The notes: generated by a model from the sequence alone, not told the origin. A stretch of 34,471 bases of DNA from Rhodobacter sp. (GCA_027487575.1 JAIYDJ010000026.1:1-34471), one strand, 5' to 3'. Counted from the stretch's first letter, positions 1 through 8,626 are shown. A program made the numbers and translations.

Positions 1-84
1 GCCACGTGGGAAGCCTGGCTGGACGGCGTGACGACAAAGGACGGCGGCGACGCCAAGGCCGCCGTGGCCGCAGCGCTGCAATAA
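1..84 (+). CDS. Choline/betaine ABC transporter substrate-binding protein, C-terminal end (partial)
   Basis: Only the last 27 codons and a TAA stop are inside the window; the gene begins upstream of base 1. The visible tail contains WLDGVTT and ends AAALQ, which resembles the end of ChoX/ProX-type periplasmic binding proteins. The stronger argument is position: it lies 57 nt upstream of the permease gene and the ATPase gene of a choline/betaine importer, where the binding-protein gene of a choXWV operon belongs. Family knowledge: such proteins capture choline or betaine in the periplasm and deliver it to the permease. With so few residues the identity is mainly contextual. Confidence 0.6.
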   Translation, partial: ATWEAWLDGVTTKDGGDAKAAVAAALQ

Positions 85-90
85 ACAGAA

Positions 91-114
91 CGGCCCCGGA
101 GCGATCCGGGGCCG
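91..114 (+). other. Intercistronic hairpin with GNRA-type loop
   Basis: A perfect 10-bp inverted repeat (CGGCCCCGGA at 91-100, TCCGGGGCCG at 105-114) closes a GCGA tetraloop, 6 nt after the binding-protein stop and 27 nt before the permease start. No T-run follows. It looks like the mRNA-stabilising or attenuating hairpin often found between binding-protein and permease genes, which would keep the binding protein in excess. Function is inferred. Confidence 0.6.
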
Positions 115-141
115 CAGGCCAGCAAAGGGTTCGGGGGACGG

Positions 142-972
142 ATGGACTGGCTTACCCAGTGGCAGATTCCGGTCGGCGCAACGGCGAAGATCGTCTTTGA
201 CTGGCTCAAGGCGAACTTCCGCGAGGGGTTCAACACGTTCGGCGACGTGACCGAAGACGCCATCGAAGGCCTGACAGCCGTGTTGCAGTGGCCCCCGGCC
301 TGGGTCGTCGTGGTGCTTTTCATGGGGCTGGCCTGGGCGATCCAGCGGCGCTGGCAACCCTGCGTGGTCGTGGCACTGGGGTTCGCCTTCATCATCAATC
401 AGGGCTATTGGGAAGAGACGACCGAAACGCTGGGCCTTGTGGCCTATGTCTGCATCATCTGCATGGCCATCGGCGTGCCCGTCGGGGTTGCTGCGGCGCA
501 CCGGCCCAGGCTTTATGCCGCGATGCAGCCGGTGCTGGACCTGATGCAGACCCTGCCCGCACCGGTGTACCTGATCCCCTTCGTCATCCTGTTCGGCATC
601 GGGCTGGTGCCGGCCTTGTTCGCCTCGATCATCTTCGTGGTACCGACGTCGATCCGGCTGACGCATCTCGGCGTCTCCACCACGCCCACGGCCCTGCTGG
701 AGGCGGCGACGGCGTTTGGCGCGACACCGCGACAGGTGCTGTGGAAGGTGGAACTGCCCTACGCCTTTCCGCAGATCATGGCCGGTTTGAACCAGACCAT
801 TATGCTGTCGCTGTCGATGGTGGTCATCTCGGCCTGGGTCGGCGCGGACGGGTTGGGCGTGCCGGTGGTCGAGGCGCTGAACCGGGTGCGCCCCGATCAG
901 GGGTTCGAGGCGGGGTCGGTGATCGTGGCGCTGGCGATCCTTCTGGACCGGATGCTGCGGGTGACACGATGA
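142..972 (+). CDS. choW: Choline/glycine betaine ABC transporter permease
   Basis: A 276-residue inner-membrane permease of the ProW/ChoW (BPD_transp_1) family. A short N-terminal amphipathic stretch is followed by hydrophobic segments around residues 52-68, 74-90, 95-120, 140-170 and 212-240. The EAA loop that docks onto the ATPase is visible at 187-206 (EAATAFG, ending in LP). Start choice: ATG 142 follows a G-rich Shine-Dalgarno (GGGGGAC) by a few bases. The stop overlaps the next start as ATGA, so permease and ATPase are translationally coupled. The family imports choline, glycine betaine or related osmolytes with a periplasmic binding protein. The exact substrate cannot be read from the permease; choline is favoured because sequence and gene order resemble rhizobial and rhodobacterial cho loci. 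Confidence 0.87.
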   Translation: MDWLTQWQIPVGATAKIVFDWLKANFREGFNTFGDVTEDAIEGLTAVLQWPPAWVVVVLFMGLAWAIQRRWQPCVVVALGFAFIINQGYWEETTETLGLVAYVCIICMAIGVPVGVAAAHRPRLYAAMQPVLDLMQTLPAPVYLIPFVILFGIGLVPALFASIIFVVPTSIRLTHLGVSTTPTALLEAATAFGATPRQVLWKVELPYAFPQIMAGLNQTIMLSLSMVVISAWVGADGLGVPVVEALNRVRPDQGFEAGSVIVALAILLDRMLRVTR

Positions 973-1994
973 GTGTGGCGGTCGAGTTTGACAAGGTGTC
1001 GATCGTGTTCGGTGACAATCCGGGCGCGGCGCTTCCCCTGATGGATCAGGGGCTGTCGCGGTCCGAGATTCAGACCCGGACCGGGCAGGTTCTGGGCGTC
1101 CACAATTGCAGCCTGACTGTGGCGACGGGCGAGATCCTTGTGCTGATGGGGCTGTCGGGGTCGGGCAAATCGACCCTGCTGCGCGGGGTGAACGCGCTGA
1201 ACCCGGTGGTGCGCGGCGAGGTGCGGGTGAACGACGGCAAGGGCATGGTGTCGGTCACCAAGGCCGATCCGGCGCTGCTGCGCCGCCTGCGCGGGCATCA
1301 GGTGGCGATGGTGTTTCAGCAGTTCGGCCTGCTGCCCTGGCGGACGGTGCGCGAAAACGTGGGTCTGGGGCTGGAGTTGGCGGGCGTTCCCGAAGCAGAC
1401 CGGCGGCCGCGCGTCGATGCGCAACTGGTGCTGGTGAACCTGACGCAATGGGCCGACCGCAAGGTGGGCGAACTGTCGGGCGGGATGCAGCAGCGGGTGG
1501 GACTGGCACGGGCCTTCGTGACCGACGCGCCGATCTTGTTGATGGATGAACCCTTTTCCGCGCTCGACCCGTTGATCCGGGCGCGGTTGCAGGATGAACT
1601 GCTGGACCTGCAGGCGAAACTCAAGCGGACGATCATCTTCGTCAGCCACGATCTGGACGAGGCGTTCAAGTTGGGCAACCGGATCGCGCTGATGGAGGGC
1701 GGGCGCATCGTGCAGTGCGGTACCGCGCGGCAGATCATCGCCAACCCGGTCAGCGAATATGTTGCCGATTTCGTGGCGCACATGAACCCGATGGCGGTGC
1801 TGACGGCGCGGGACGTCATGGAACCGGGGCACGGCAACGGGGCGGCGATCGACTGCGAGATGCCGGTCAAGGCGGTGATGACCCTGCTGTCGGAAGGTGC
1901 CGGCGAACTGTCGGTGGTGGAGGCTGGCACGCCCATCGGCGTGATCCGTGCGTCCAGCCTCATGGCACGGCTGATCAACCCGCGCGGAAAGTAG
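969..1994 (+). CDS. choV: Choline/glycine betaine ABC transporter ATP-binding protein
   Basis: A 341-residue ATPase subunit. Walker A is GLSGSGKST at residues 61-69, the Q-loop lies in VFQQFGLLPW (about 115-124), the ABC signature LSGGMQQR is at 169-176 and Walker B runs into DEPFSALD at 193-200. About 80 residues follow the nucleotide-binding domain, starting near AHMNPMAVLTARDVM; they resemble a reduced CBS-like accessory region of OpuA/ProV-type ATPases. The start is the ATG at 969 that overlaps the permease stop; a longer reading frame extends upstream but would run through the permease gene. It powers uptake with the upstream permease. The TAG stop lies inside a hairpin shared with the convergent neighbour. 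Confidence 0.9.
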   Translation: MSVAVEFDKVSIVFGDNPGAALPLMDQGLSRSEIQTRTGQVLGVHNCSLTVATGEILVLMGLSGSGKSTLLRGVNALNPVVRGEVRVNDGKGMVSVTKADPALLRRLRGHQVAMVFQQFGLLPWRTVRENVGLGLELAGVPEADRRPRVDAQLVLVNLTQWADRKVGELSGGMQQRVGLARAFVTDAPILLMDEPFSALDPLIRARLQDELLDLQAKLKRTIIFVSHDLDEAFKLGNRIALMEGGRIVQCGTARQIIANPVSEYVADFVAHMNPMAVLTARDVMEPGHGNGAAIDCEMPVKAVMTLLSEGAGELSVVEAGTPIGVIRASSLMARLINPRGK

Positions 1995-2018
1995 GATGGG
2001 CAATACCGCCCGTCCTAC
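1991..2018. terminator. Bidirectional hairpin between choV and the convergent gene
   Basis: GTAGGATGGGC (1991-2001) and GCCCGTCCTAC (2008-2018) form an 11-bp stem with one G-U pair and a 6-nt loop. The choV TAG (1992-1994) and the opposite-strand TAG (2015-2017) both sit inside the stem arms, so one structure ends both transcripts. T-runs are short, as is usual in GC-rich genomes. The GTAGGATGGGC arm looks like a repeat that could recur elsewhere in the genome. Confidence 0.65.
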
Positions 2019-2617
2019 GGACGGGAAAACTCGACCTGCCCCTGATCGCCCTTGAAATCGCGCAGCACCATCGTGTCGCCTTCGATGTATTCCAGTTGCC
2101 AGCACGCATCCGCCGCCGGATCGTCGCCATAGCGGTAAAGGTTGATCGCCATCCCGCCCGGCACCACGCCGTCTGCGCAGGCCTCGCCCACCGACATGGC
2201 GAAGGCGTCGGCAAACTCGCCGTTCACCTGCTCTTCCCAGTCCAGCCCGGCGATCCGCACGACAAACGGCGTCTCCTCGCCCATGGGGGTCCAGTCGCCC
2301 TGCATCGCCTGAAGGTTGCCTTCGTAAAGATCGTCCGGCACCGGGGTCAGCGCGCTGAGGATCAGGTCGGCACTGGAATCGCCCATGTTCGACATCTCGC
2401 CCTCGAAGGCCACCGCCGACACCGGAGGCAACGCCACCAGCATGTCTTTGATCTCGTCCGAGCCGCCCCCGTAGGCCACGAAGAACGAAAATCCGGACGC
2501 CTGGATCACGCAGCCATCGTCGCTGCAGCCCACCGTGTAACCCCGGTCAGAAATCGGTTCGGCAAGGACAGGCGCGGCAAGACCCAGGGCAAGCGGCAAA
2601 GCGGCACGGCGCAGCAT
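2015..2617 (-). CDS. Hypothetical exported protein
   Basis: A 200-residue protein of unrecognised family. It opens with a clear signal peptide (MLRRAALPLALGLAAPVLA, cleavage expected around residue 19), so it is probably periplasmic. The mature part is acidic and has four cysteines (in VGCSDDGC near the N terminus, EACADG and DACWQLEY), which could form two disulfides. The ATG at 2617 is chosen because the signal peptide begins there; an upstream in-frame extension is Arg/Pro-rich and overlaps the end of topA, typical of antisense shadow. No strong Shine-Dalgarno is visible. It follows topA by 58 nt on the same strand and may be transcribed with it. Real-gene confidence is high; no function can be given. 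Confidence 0.75.
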   Translation of the reverse strand: MLRRAALPLALGLAAPVLAEPISDRGYTVGCSDDGCVIQASGFSFFVAYGGGSDEIKDMLVALPPVSAVAFEGEMSNMGDSSADLILSALTPVPDDLYEGNLQAMQGDWTPMGEETPFVVRIAGLDWEEQVNGEFADAFAMSVGEACADGVVPGGMAINLYRYGDDPAADACWQLEYIEGDTMVLRDFKGDQGQVEFSRP

Positions 2618-2675
2618 CGGAAAACCATCGGAAGTGATTCGTCGGGCATAGAATGCCGCAGACCGGGCTGGTTGC

Positions 2676-5324
2676 CTATGAGGTCGCGGCGACCTTTTTC
2701 GCGCGCGGTTTCGCCGCCGGTTTGGGGGTGGCTTTCGGTTTCGCTGCGGCCTTCGGCTTGGCCGCAACAGTCTTCGGGGCCGTCTTTGCCGCCTTCGCCA
2801 CCGGCGCGGCCTTGGCGGCCTTTCCCGGTGCGGCCTTCTTGGGCGCGGCCTTCTTGGGTGCCGCCTTCTTGCCCTTGCCCGCCTTTTCGGCCACCAACAC
2901 CAGCGCTTCTTCCAGCGTCACCGCTTCCGGGGTCAATTCCTTGGGCAGCGTCGCGTTGACCTTGCCCCACTTGACATAGGGGCCATAGCGCCCGGGCATC
3001 ACCTGCACCGGGCCGCCGTCCGGGTGCAGTCCCAGATCGCGCAGCGGTTCCGCAGCAGCCGTCGCCCGGCCCCGCGTCGCCTTCTGCGCCAGGACTTCCA
3101 TCGCGCGGTTCATCCCGATGGTGAACACTTCCTCGACATCCGGCAGGTTGGCATAGGTGCTTTCGTGCTTGACGTAAGGCCCGAACCGCCCGATCGCCGC
3201 CTCGACCAGCGCGCCGGTTTCGGGGTGCGGGCCGATCACGCGCGGCAGCGACAACAGCGCCAGCGCCTGTTCCAGCGTCAGGGTGTCGGCCTGCCAGCCC
3301 TTGGGCAGGCTGGCGCGCGGCGGTTTGGGGACTTCGGTGGTCGCCTCGCCCTTCTGCACATAGGGGCCGAACCGCCCGGTGCGCAAGCTGATGGGCTGGC
3401 CATCCTCCTCGCCCAGGACCCGGCCATCGACAGACCCTTCCTCGCCGCCCGAGATGGGGCGGGTGTAGCGGCATTCGGGGTAGTTCGAACAGCCGATGAA
3501 CGCCCCACCCGACCGCGACGTCTTCAGGTTCAGCCGACCGGTGCCGCAGGTCTGGCAGATGCGGGGGTCGCTGCCGTCCTCGCGCAGCGGGTACAGGTGG
3601 GGCGCAAGGAATTCGTTGATCGTCTCCAGCACCTCGGTGATGCGCAGATCGGCGGTTTCGGCAATCGCGGCCGAAAAATCGCGCCAGAACCGGGCCAGCA
3701 CGTCCCGGTAGGCCCGCTCGCCTGCCGAGACGTCATCAAGCTGCGTTTCCAGATCGGCGGTGAAGTCGTATTCGACATAGCGGCGGAAATAGTTGGTCAG
3801 GAAGGCCGTCACCAGCCGCCCCTTGTCTTCGGGGATCAGGCGGTTCTTGTCTTTCCGCACATATTCGCGGTCCTGGATCGTGGTCAGCACGCTCGCATAG
3901 GTCGATGGCCGCCCGATGCCGAGTTCTTCCATCCGTTTCACCAGCGTCGCCTCGGAATAGCGCGGCGGCGGCTGGGTAAAGCTTTGGGTCGGCGTCACGG
4001 CGCGCTTTTCGGCAGGCTCGCCTTCCATGATCTGCGGCAGGCGGCCTTCATCGCCGTCCTCGTCATCGCGGCCTTCGTCATAGACCTTGAGGAAGCCGTC
4101 GAACAGCACGACCTGCCCGTTGGCCCGCAAGACCACCTGCCCGTCAGCGCTGCCCACATCGACAGTCGTGCGTTCCAGCCGCGCCGCCGCCATCTGGCTG
4201 GCCAGTGTGCGCTTCCAGATCAGGTCGTAAAGCTTCTTCTGATCCGGTTCCAGCCGCAGCGTATCGGTCGCCGCCGCCATGTCGGTCGGGCGGATGCATT
4301 CATGCGCTTCCTGCGCATTCTTGGCCTTGTTCTTGTACATCCGGGGGCTGGCGGGCACATACGCCTCGCCGAACCGCGCCTTGATCGCGTCGCGGGCCTG
4401 CATCACCGCCTCGGGGGCCATGTCGATGCCGTCGGTCCGCATATAGGTGATATGCCCGGCTTCATACAGCCGCTGCGCCGCCGACATGCAGGCCTTGGCC
4501 CCCATGCCGAACTTGCGGCTGGCTTCCTGTTGCAGGGTCGATGTCATGAAGGGCGGATAGGGGTTGCGGCTGGCCGGTTTCGCCTCGACCGACTGCACGG
4601 TCAGGCTGCGCGACGTAACCGCCTGCACCGCGATCTCGGCGGCCTCGGCGGTGGGAATGTCGAACTTGTCCAGCTTGGTGCCGCCCAGCACGGTCAACCG
4701 CGCCTCGAACTCCTGTCCGCGCGGGGTGACGAGGGTGGCGGCCACCGTCCAGAACTCGCGGTTCTTGAACGCCTCGATCTCAAGCTCGCGTTCCACCACC
4801 AGCCGCAGGCAGACAGACTGCACCCGCCCCGCCGATTTCGCGCCGGGCAGCTTGCGCCACAGCACCGGCGACAGGTTGAACCCCACGAGGTAATCGAGCG
4901 CGCGACGCGCCAGATACGCCTCGACCAGCGGCATGTCGACCTGCCGGGGGTGCTTCATCGCCTCGGTCACCGCCGCCTTGGTGATGGCGTTGAAGGTGAC
5001 GCGTTCCACCTTCTTGCCCTTCTTCAGGCTGCCGGCCAGCGCCTCCTGCAGGTGCCACGAAATCGCCTCGCCCTCGCGGTCGGGGTCGGTGGCGAGGATC
5101 AGGTGGTCGTCGGTCTTCAGCGCGTCGGTAATCGCCTTGATGTGCTTGCGGCTGTCGGCGGCCACCTCCCAGATCATCGCGAAATCATGCTCGGTGTCGA
5201 CCGAACCATCCTTGGGCGGCAGGTCGCGGACATGGCCGAAGCTGGCCAGCACGGTATAGTCGGACCCGAGATACTTGTTGATGGTCTTGGCCTTGGCGGG
5301 CGATTCAACAACGACGACTGGCAT
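2676..5324 (-). CDS. topA: DNA topoisomerase I (type IA)
   Basis: An 882-residue type IA topoisomerase that relaxes negatively supercoiled DNA by cutting one strand through a tyrosine. The TOPRIM domain starts at once (VVVESPAKAKTI) with the metal-binding DPDREGE at residues 80-86. The catalytic tyrosine is Y294 in HITYMRTD. GIGRPSTYA, conserved in the family, lies further on. One four-cysteine zinc ribbon (CQTCG to CSNYPEC) is followed by cysteine-less topo C-terminal repeats marked by recurring GRFGPYV/GRYGPYV. The last 75 or so residues are a Lys/Ala/Pro-rich basic tail, probably for DNA or RNA polymerase contacts. ATG 5324 is chosen over an upstream in-frame ATG because AAGGGG lies 5 nt before it and the protein then begins like other TopA. 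dprA lies 82 nt upstream, a common order in alphaproteobacteria. Confidence 0.97.
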   Translation of the reverse strand: MPVVVVESPAKAKTINKYLGSDYTVLASFGHVRDLPPKDGSVDTEHDFAMIWEVAADSRKHIKAITDALKTDDHLILATDPDREGEAISWHLQEALAGSLKKGKKVERVTFNAITKAAVTEAMKHPRQVDMPLVEAYLARRALDYLVGFNLSPVLWRKLPGAKSAGRVQSVCLRLVVERELEIEAFKNREFWTVAATLVTPRGQEFEARLTVLGGTKLDKFDIPTAEAAEIAVQAVTSRSLTVQSVEAKPASRNPYPPFMTSTLQQEASRKFGMGAKACMSAAQRLYEAGHITYMRTDGIDMAPEAVMQARDAIKARFGEAYVPASPRMYKNKAKNAQEAHECIRPTDMAAATDTLRLEPDQKKLYDLIWKRTLASQMAAARLERTTVDVGSADGQVVLRANGQVVLFDGFLKVYDEGRDDEDGDEGRLPQIMEGEPAEKRAVTPTQSFTQPPPRYSEATLVKRMEELGIGRPSTYASVLTTIQDREYVRKDKNRLIPEDKGRLVTAFLTNYFRRYVEYDFTADLETQLDDVSAGERAYRDVLARFWRDFSAAIAETADLRITEVLETINEFLAPHLYPLREDGSDPRICQTCGTGRLNLKTSRSGGAFIGCSNYPECRYTRPISGGEEGSVDGRVLGEEDGQPISLRTGRFGPYVQKGEATTEVPKPPRASLPKGWQADTLTLEQALALLSLPRVIGPHPETGALVEAAIGRFGPYVKHESTYANLPDVEEVFTIGMNRAMEVLAQKATRGRATAAAEPLRDLGLHPDGGPVQVMPGRYGPYVKWGKVNATLPKELTPEAVTLEEALVLVAEKAGKGKKAAPKKAAPKKAAPGKAAKAAPVAKAAKTAPKTVAAKPKAAAKPKATPKPAAKPRAKKVAATS

Positions 5325-5406
5325 GAAAACCCCTTGATCCGACCCCGGCAATGGCGCGGCAAGATGGGGGGCAAGCCGGGGGAATGTCAACCGCGCCTGA
5401 CCGGTC

Positions 5407-6555
5407 CTAGTCAAGCCGCGACAACAGGCCCCCGGCCTGACGCTGGATCCTGCCTTCAAGCTCCAGCGTGACAAGGGCGGGCGTCAGGGTGGCGGGCGGC
5501 ATGGCCAGATCGCGGATCAACTGGTCTTCCGCCAGCGGGCTGGGGCCGAGACGGGCCAGGATCAGGCTGTGGACGCTGGCCGTTTCAGTAAGCGGGCGGC
5601 GCGACGGCACGGGTCCGGGCAGTGTCTGGCCGGGCAGCGCAACCACCGGTTCGGTGGCAGCATCCGCAACGCGGATCGTGGCACCGATCGCCTCCAGCAC
5701 ATCGGCCGACGACCGCACCAGCATCGCCCCGTCGCGAATCAACTGGTTGCATCCGGCGGCCCGCGCATCGAACGGATGGCCGGGCACCGCCAGCACCTCG
5801 CGCCCCTGATCCAGCGCCTCGCGCGCCGTGATCAGGCTGCCGGACCGCGCGGCGGCTTCGACCACCACCACCGCCCGCGCCAGGCCCGAGATGATGCGGT
5901 TGCGCTGCGGGAAATGCCGGGTCTGCGGGTCCATCCCCATGGGCTGTTCCGACACCCGGCAGCCCTGCGCCATGATCGCCGCCGCAAGGTCGGCATTCTC
6001 CAGCGGGTAGATCACATCCACCCCCCCGGCCTGCACCGCCACGGTGCCCGTTGCCAGCGCCGCCTGATGCGCCTCGGCATCAATGCCGCGGGCAAGGCCC
6101 GACACCACCACCTGCCCCGCCGCGCCCAGCGTTTCCGCCAGCCTGCGCGCCATCCGCAACCCGAGGGACGAGGCGTTGCGCGCCCCTACCATCGCGACCA
6201 TCGGCCGGTTCAGCAGCGACACATCGCCCTGCGCCCACAGAATCGGCGGTGCATCGGGCAGGTCCATCAGTGCCGCCGGATAAGCGGCCTCGCCCCAGCG
6301 CAGCAGAACCGCCCGTGCGGCGCGGGCAAGGCCCATCTCATGGCGGACCACCTCGATCGGGCAGGCGGTGTAATTGTCGATCCCCGCAGCCTGCGCCACG
6401 GCGGGCAGGGCGGCGAGCGCCGCGACAACCGACCCGTGTTCGCCCACCAGCCGGTGAAAGGTCACGGCCCCGATCCGGCGCGACCGGATGAGGCGCAGCC
6501 AGTCCAGCGGGTCTTCGTCCCGAACCCCCTGCATGCGTTCCCGACTCGCCGCCAT
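5407..6555 (-). CDS. dprA: DNA-processing protein DprA/Smf
   Basis: A 382-residue DprA, the cytoplasmic protein that binds incoming single-stranded DNA in natural transformation and loads RecA. A short SAM-like N-terminal domain (about 15-75) precedes the Rossmann-like core with GARNAS at 124-129, SGLARGID at 152-159, the AGGVDVIYPLEN stretch near 177-187 and a GSLITAR motif. A C-terminal winged-helix domain (about 315-382) carries the sequence LILARLGPSPLAEDQLIRDL. ATG 6555 has GAGGG about 6 nt upstream; ATG at residue 8 is possible but less well placed. It precedes topA on the same strand. Length and motifs are normal. Many non-competent bacteria also keep this gene, so it alone does not show competence. 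Confidence 0.95.
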   Translation of the reverse strand: MAASRERMQGVRDEDPLDWLRLIRSRRIGAVTFHRLVGEHGSVVAALAALPAVAQAAGIDNYTACPIEVVRHEMGLARAARAVLLRWGEAAYPAALMDLPDAPPILWAQGDVSLLNRPMVAMVGARNASSLGLRMARRLAETLGAAGQVVVSGLARGIDAEAHQAALATGTVAVQAGGVDVIYPLENADLAAAIMAQGCRVSEQPMGMDPQTRHFPQRNRIISGLARAVVVVEAAARSGSLITAREALDQGREVLAVPGHPFDARAAGCNQLIRDGAMLVRSSADVLEAIGATIRVADAATEPVVALPGQTLPGPVPSRRPLTETASVHSLILARLGPSPLAEDQLIRDLAMPPATLTPALVTLELEGRIQRQAGGLLSRLD

Positions 6556-6760
6556 CGCACCCTCGCACTGTTCAGGCCACCCTGCCCCGACCAGGGTTAA
6601 CGGCAGGTGAATCCCTTTTGCCTCCGTGCTTGAAAACGGATCGACGGGAACCGGACGCCGCGCCGCGCGTTACTGCGGTGTGTGGTGCTTCTTGCAGAGG
6701 TGCCGCTGTCCGGTCGGCAGTGCCACAAGGGCCTGCGACGCATATTTTCAGGAGTTTGCC

Positions 6761-7246
6761 ATGTTCCCCCGAGTGATCGCCGCCAGCCTGCTGGCCTTCC
6801 TGCCCCTGACCGCCCATGCGCAAGTCATGGTGAAATCGGTCGACGTCATGATCGAACTGGACGCGCTGACGAACGCCGAAGCCGCGACGCGCTTCGCCAA
6901 TATCGAAGCCGATCTGGAAAACGCCATCGCCGCGCGACTGGTTGACCGGATTTCGGCCGAAGACGGCGTCGAGATGACCATCGACATCGCAGAGCTGGAA
7001 CTGAGCAACTCGTTCACCGAGACGTTCAATCTGGCCGACACCAAACTGGTCGCCAACGTCAAGGTCAAGGGCACTGCCGAAAATCCGGATTCGGCCAACT
7101 ATGACCTGACCGTCGACGTGGGCAGCTCGACCGCCTACTTCCCCGAAGGCACCGTCATCGAAACGCTGGAGCCGACCTCGGACGTCTATTACACGACGCT
7201 GGTCACCGCCTTTGCCGATGCGGTTGTGAACAACCTCGGCGAATAA
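6761..7246 (+). CDS. Hypothetical exported protein
   Basis: A 161-residue protein with a clean signal peptide (MFPRVIAASLLAFLPLTAHAQ; AHA-Q cleavage near residue 20). The mature protein is acidic, alternates short predicted strands and helices, and has no cysteines. The ATG at 6761 is preceded by AGGAG with 7-nt spacing, which decides the start over a longer in-frame reading beginning at 6626. It is transcribed away from dprA; the 205-nt upstream gap (6556-6760) should hold its promoter, but I saw no clear -35/-10 pair. I do not recognise the family; the residues after the signal (KSVDVMIELDALTN) suggest a small periplasmic domain. Function unknown. Confidence 0.75.
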   Translation: MFPRVIAASLLAFLPLTAHAQVMVKSVDVMIELDALTNAEAATRFANIEADLENAIAARLVDRISAEDGVEMTIDIAELELSNSFTETFNLADTKLVANVKVKGTAENPDSANYDLTVDVGSSTAYFPEGTVIETLEPTSDVYYTTLVTAFADAVVNNLGE

Positions 7247-7264
7247 GCCGCGCTTGGCGATTGC

Positions 7265-7318
7265 TGCGCCCCGGAAAGTTTGATCAAATGGGCGCAGCGA
7301 TGCCCCATCCGGGGCGCA
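7265..7318 (+). repeat. Long-loop inverted repeat upstream of gabT
   Basis: TGCGCCCCGGA (7265-7275) and TCCGGGGCGCA (7308-7318) are perfect 11-bp inverted arms separated by 32 nt. The right arm ends 19 nt before the gabT ATG. It could be the terminator of the upstream exported-protein gene or a gabT leader structure. The loop holds a separate palindrome (7279-7288). Confidence 0.5.
7279..7288. promoter_or_regulatory. Candidate operator, palindrome TTTGATCAAA
   Basis: A perfect 10-bp AT-rich palindrome stands out in this GC-rich intergenic region, 49 nt upstream of the gabT start. Its symmetry and position suit a dimeric regulator site controlling gabT. No regulator gene lies beside it, so the binding protein is unknown. 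Confidence 0.4.
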
Positions 7319-7337
7319 ACATTACGGAGCCAATGCC

Positions 7338-8615
7338 ATGCTGAACGCCGAAGTCGCAAAACGCCGGGACGACGCCATCTCTCGCGGCGTCGGCATGATG
7401 ACCCAGATCTACGCCGACCGGGCGCTGAATTCTGAAATCTGGGATATCGAGGGCAACCGGTATATCGACTTTGGCGCGGGCATTGCCGTGGTCAACACCG
7501 GGCACTGCCATCCGCGCGTGATGGCCGCAGTCACCGAACAGATGGGCCGCTTCACCCACACCTGCCATCAGGTGCTGCCGTATGAATCCTACATCCGTCT
7601 GGCCGAACGGCTGAACGACAAGGTTCCGGGCGACTTTCCCAAGAAGACCATTTTCGTGACTACCGGGGCGGAAGCCTGCGAGAACGCCGTCAAGATCGCC
7701 CGCATCGCCACCGGGCGCAACGCGGTGATCGCATTCGGAGGGGCCTTTCATGGCCGGACCTTCATGGGCATGTCGCTGACCGGCAAGGTGGAGCCCTACA
7801 AGAAGGGCTTCGGCGCGATGATGCCCGACGTGTTCCACGTCCCGTTTCCGCAAGAGGTGCACAACATCACCACCGCCGATGCGCTGGCGGGCCTGAACAA
7901 GCTGTTCAAGGCCGATCTGGACCCGGCGCGCGTCGCGGCGATCGTGTTTGAACCGGTACAGGGCGAGGGTGGCTTCTACCCCGCCCCGGTTGATCTTGTG
8001 CGCGCGATCCGCAAGCTGTGCGATGACCATGGCATCGTGATGATCGCGGACGAGGTACAGACCGGCTTTGCCCGCACCGGACATCTGTTCGCGATGGAAG
8101 CTTACGGCGTGGCGGCAGACCTGACCACGATGGCCAAGGGTCTGGCGGGGGGTCTGCCGCTGGCGGCGGTGACGGGACGCGCCGATCTGATGGATGCGGC
8201 GCATCCCGGCGGTCTGGGCGGCACCTATGGCGGCAACCCCCTGGGCATCGCGGCGGCCAATGCGGTGCTGGATGTGATCGAGGATGAAGACCTGTGCGCG
8301 CGGGCCAACGAACTCGGCGGTCGGCTGAAGCAGCGGCTGGAAGGCTTGCGGTCCGTCACCCCCGAAATCAGCGACATCCGGGGCCCCGGCTTCATGGTTG
8401 CGGTCGAATTCGCCAACCCGTCGACCCATGAACCCGACGCCGGGTTTACAGGACGTGTCCGCATGGAAGCCCTGAAACGCGGCCTGATCCTGCTGACCTG
8501 CGGTGTCTATGGCAACGTCATCCGCTTCCTGGCTCCGATCACCATCCCCGACGCGCATTTCGCCGAAGCGATGGAGATTCTGGAAGAATCAGTCGCTGCG
8601 GCGCGGGCCGCCTGA
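7338..8615 (+). CDS. gabT: 4-aminobutyrate aminotransferase (class III, PLP)
   Basis: A 425-residue class III aminotransferase. GabT transfers the amino group of GABA to 2-oxoglutarate, giving succinate semialdehyde and glutamate. Landmarks are TTGAEACENAVKIAR (108-122), FEPVQGEGGF (204-213), the PLP-contacting aspartate D238 in DEVQTGFARTG, the Schiff-base lysine K267 in TTMAKGLAGG, and GGTYGGNPLG downstream. ATG 7338 has ACGGAG about 8 nt upstream. No gabD lies beside it, so the gene stands alone, ended by a strong hairpin at 8627. Class III members overlap in specificity; 5-aminovalerate, putrescine-type or beta-alanine substrates are possible, though length and motifs fit GabT best. Confidence 0.88.
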   Translation: MLNAEVAKRRDDAISRGVGMMTQIYADRALNSEIWDIEGNRYIDFGAGIAVVNTGHCHPRVMAAVTEQMGRFTHTCHQVLPYESYIRLAERLNDKVPGDFPKKTIFVTTGAEACENAVKIARIATGRNAVIAFGGAFHGRTFMGMSLTGKVEPYKKGFGAMMPDVFHVPFPQEVHNITTADALAGLNKLFKADLDPARVAAIVFEPVQGEGGFYPAPVDLVRAIRKLCDDHGIVMIADEVQTGFARTGHLFAMEAYGVAADLTTMAKGLAGGLPLAAVTGRADLMDAAHPGGLGGTYGGNPLGIAAANAVLDVIEDEDLCARANELGGRLKQRLEGLRSVTPEISDIRGPGFMVAVEFANPSTHEPDAGFTGRVRMEALKRGLILLTCGVYGNVIRFLAPITIPDAHFAEAMEILEESVAAARAA

Positions 8616-8626
8616 CCCGACTGGAA

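Noticed and set aside
3024..5471. 815-codon plus-strand open frame opposite topA
   Set aside because: TopA on the minus strand has all catalytic motifs; the opposite frame shows shadow composition and no recognisable domain.
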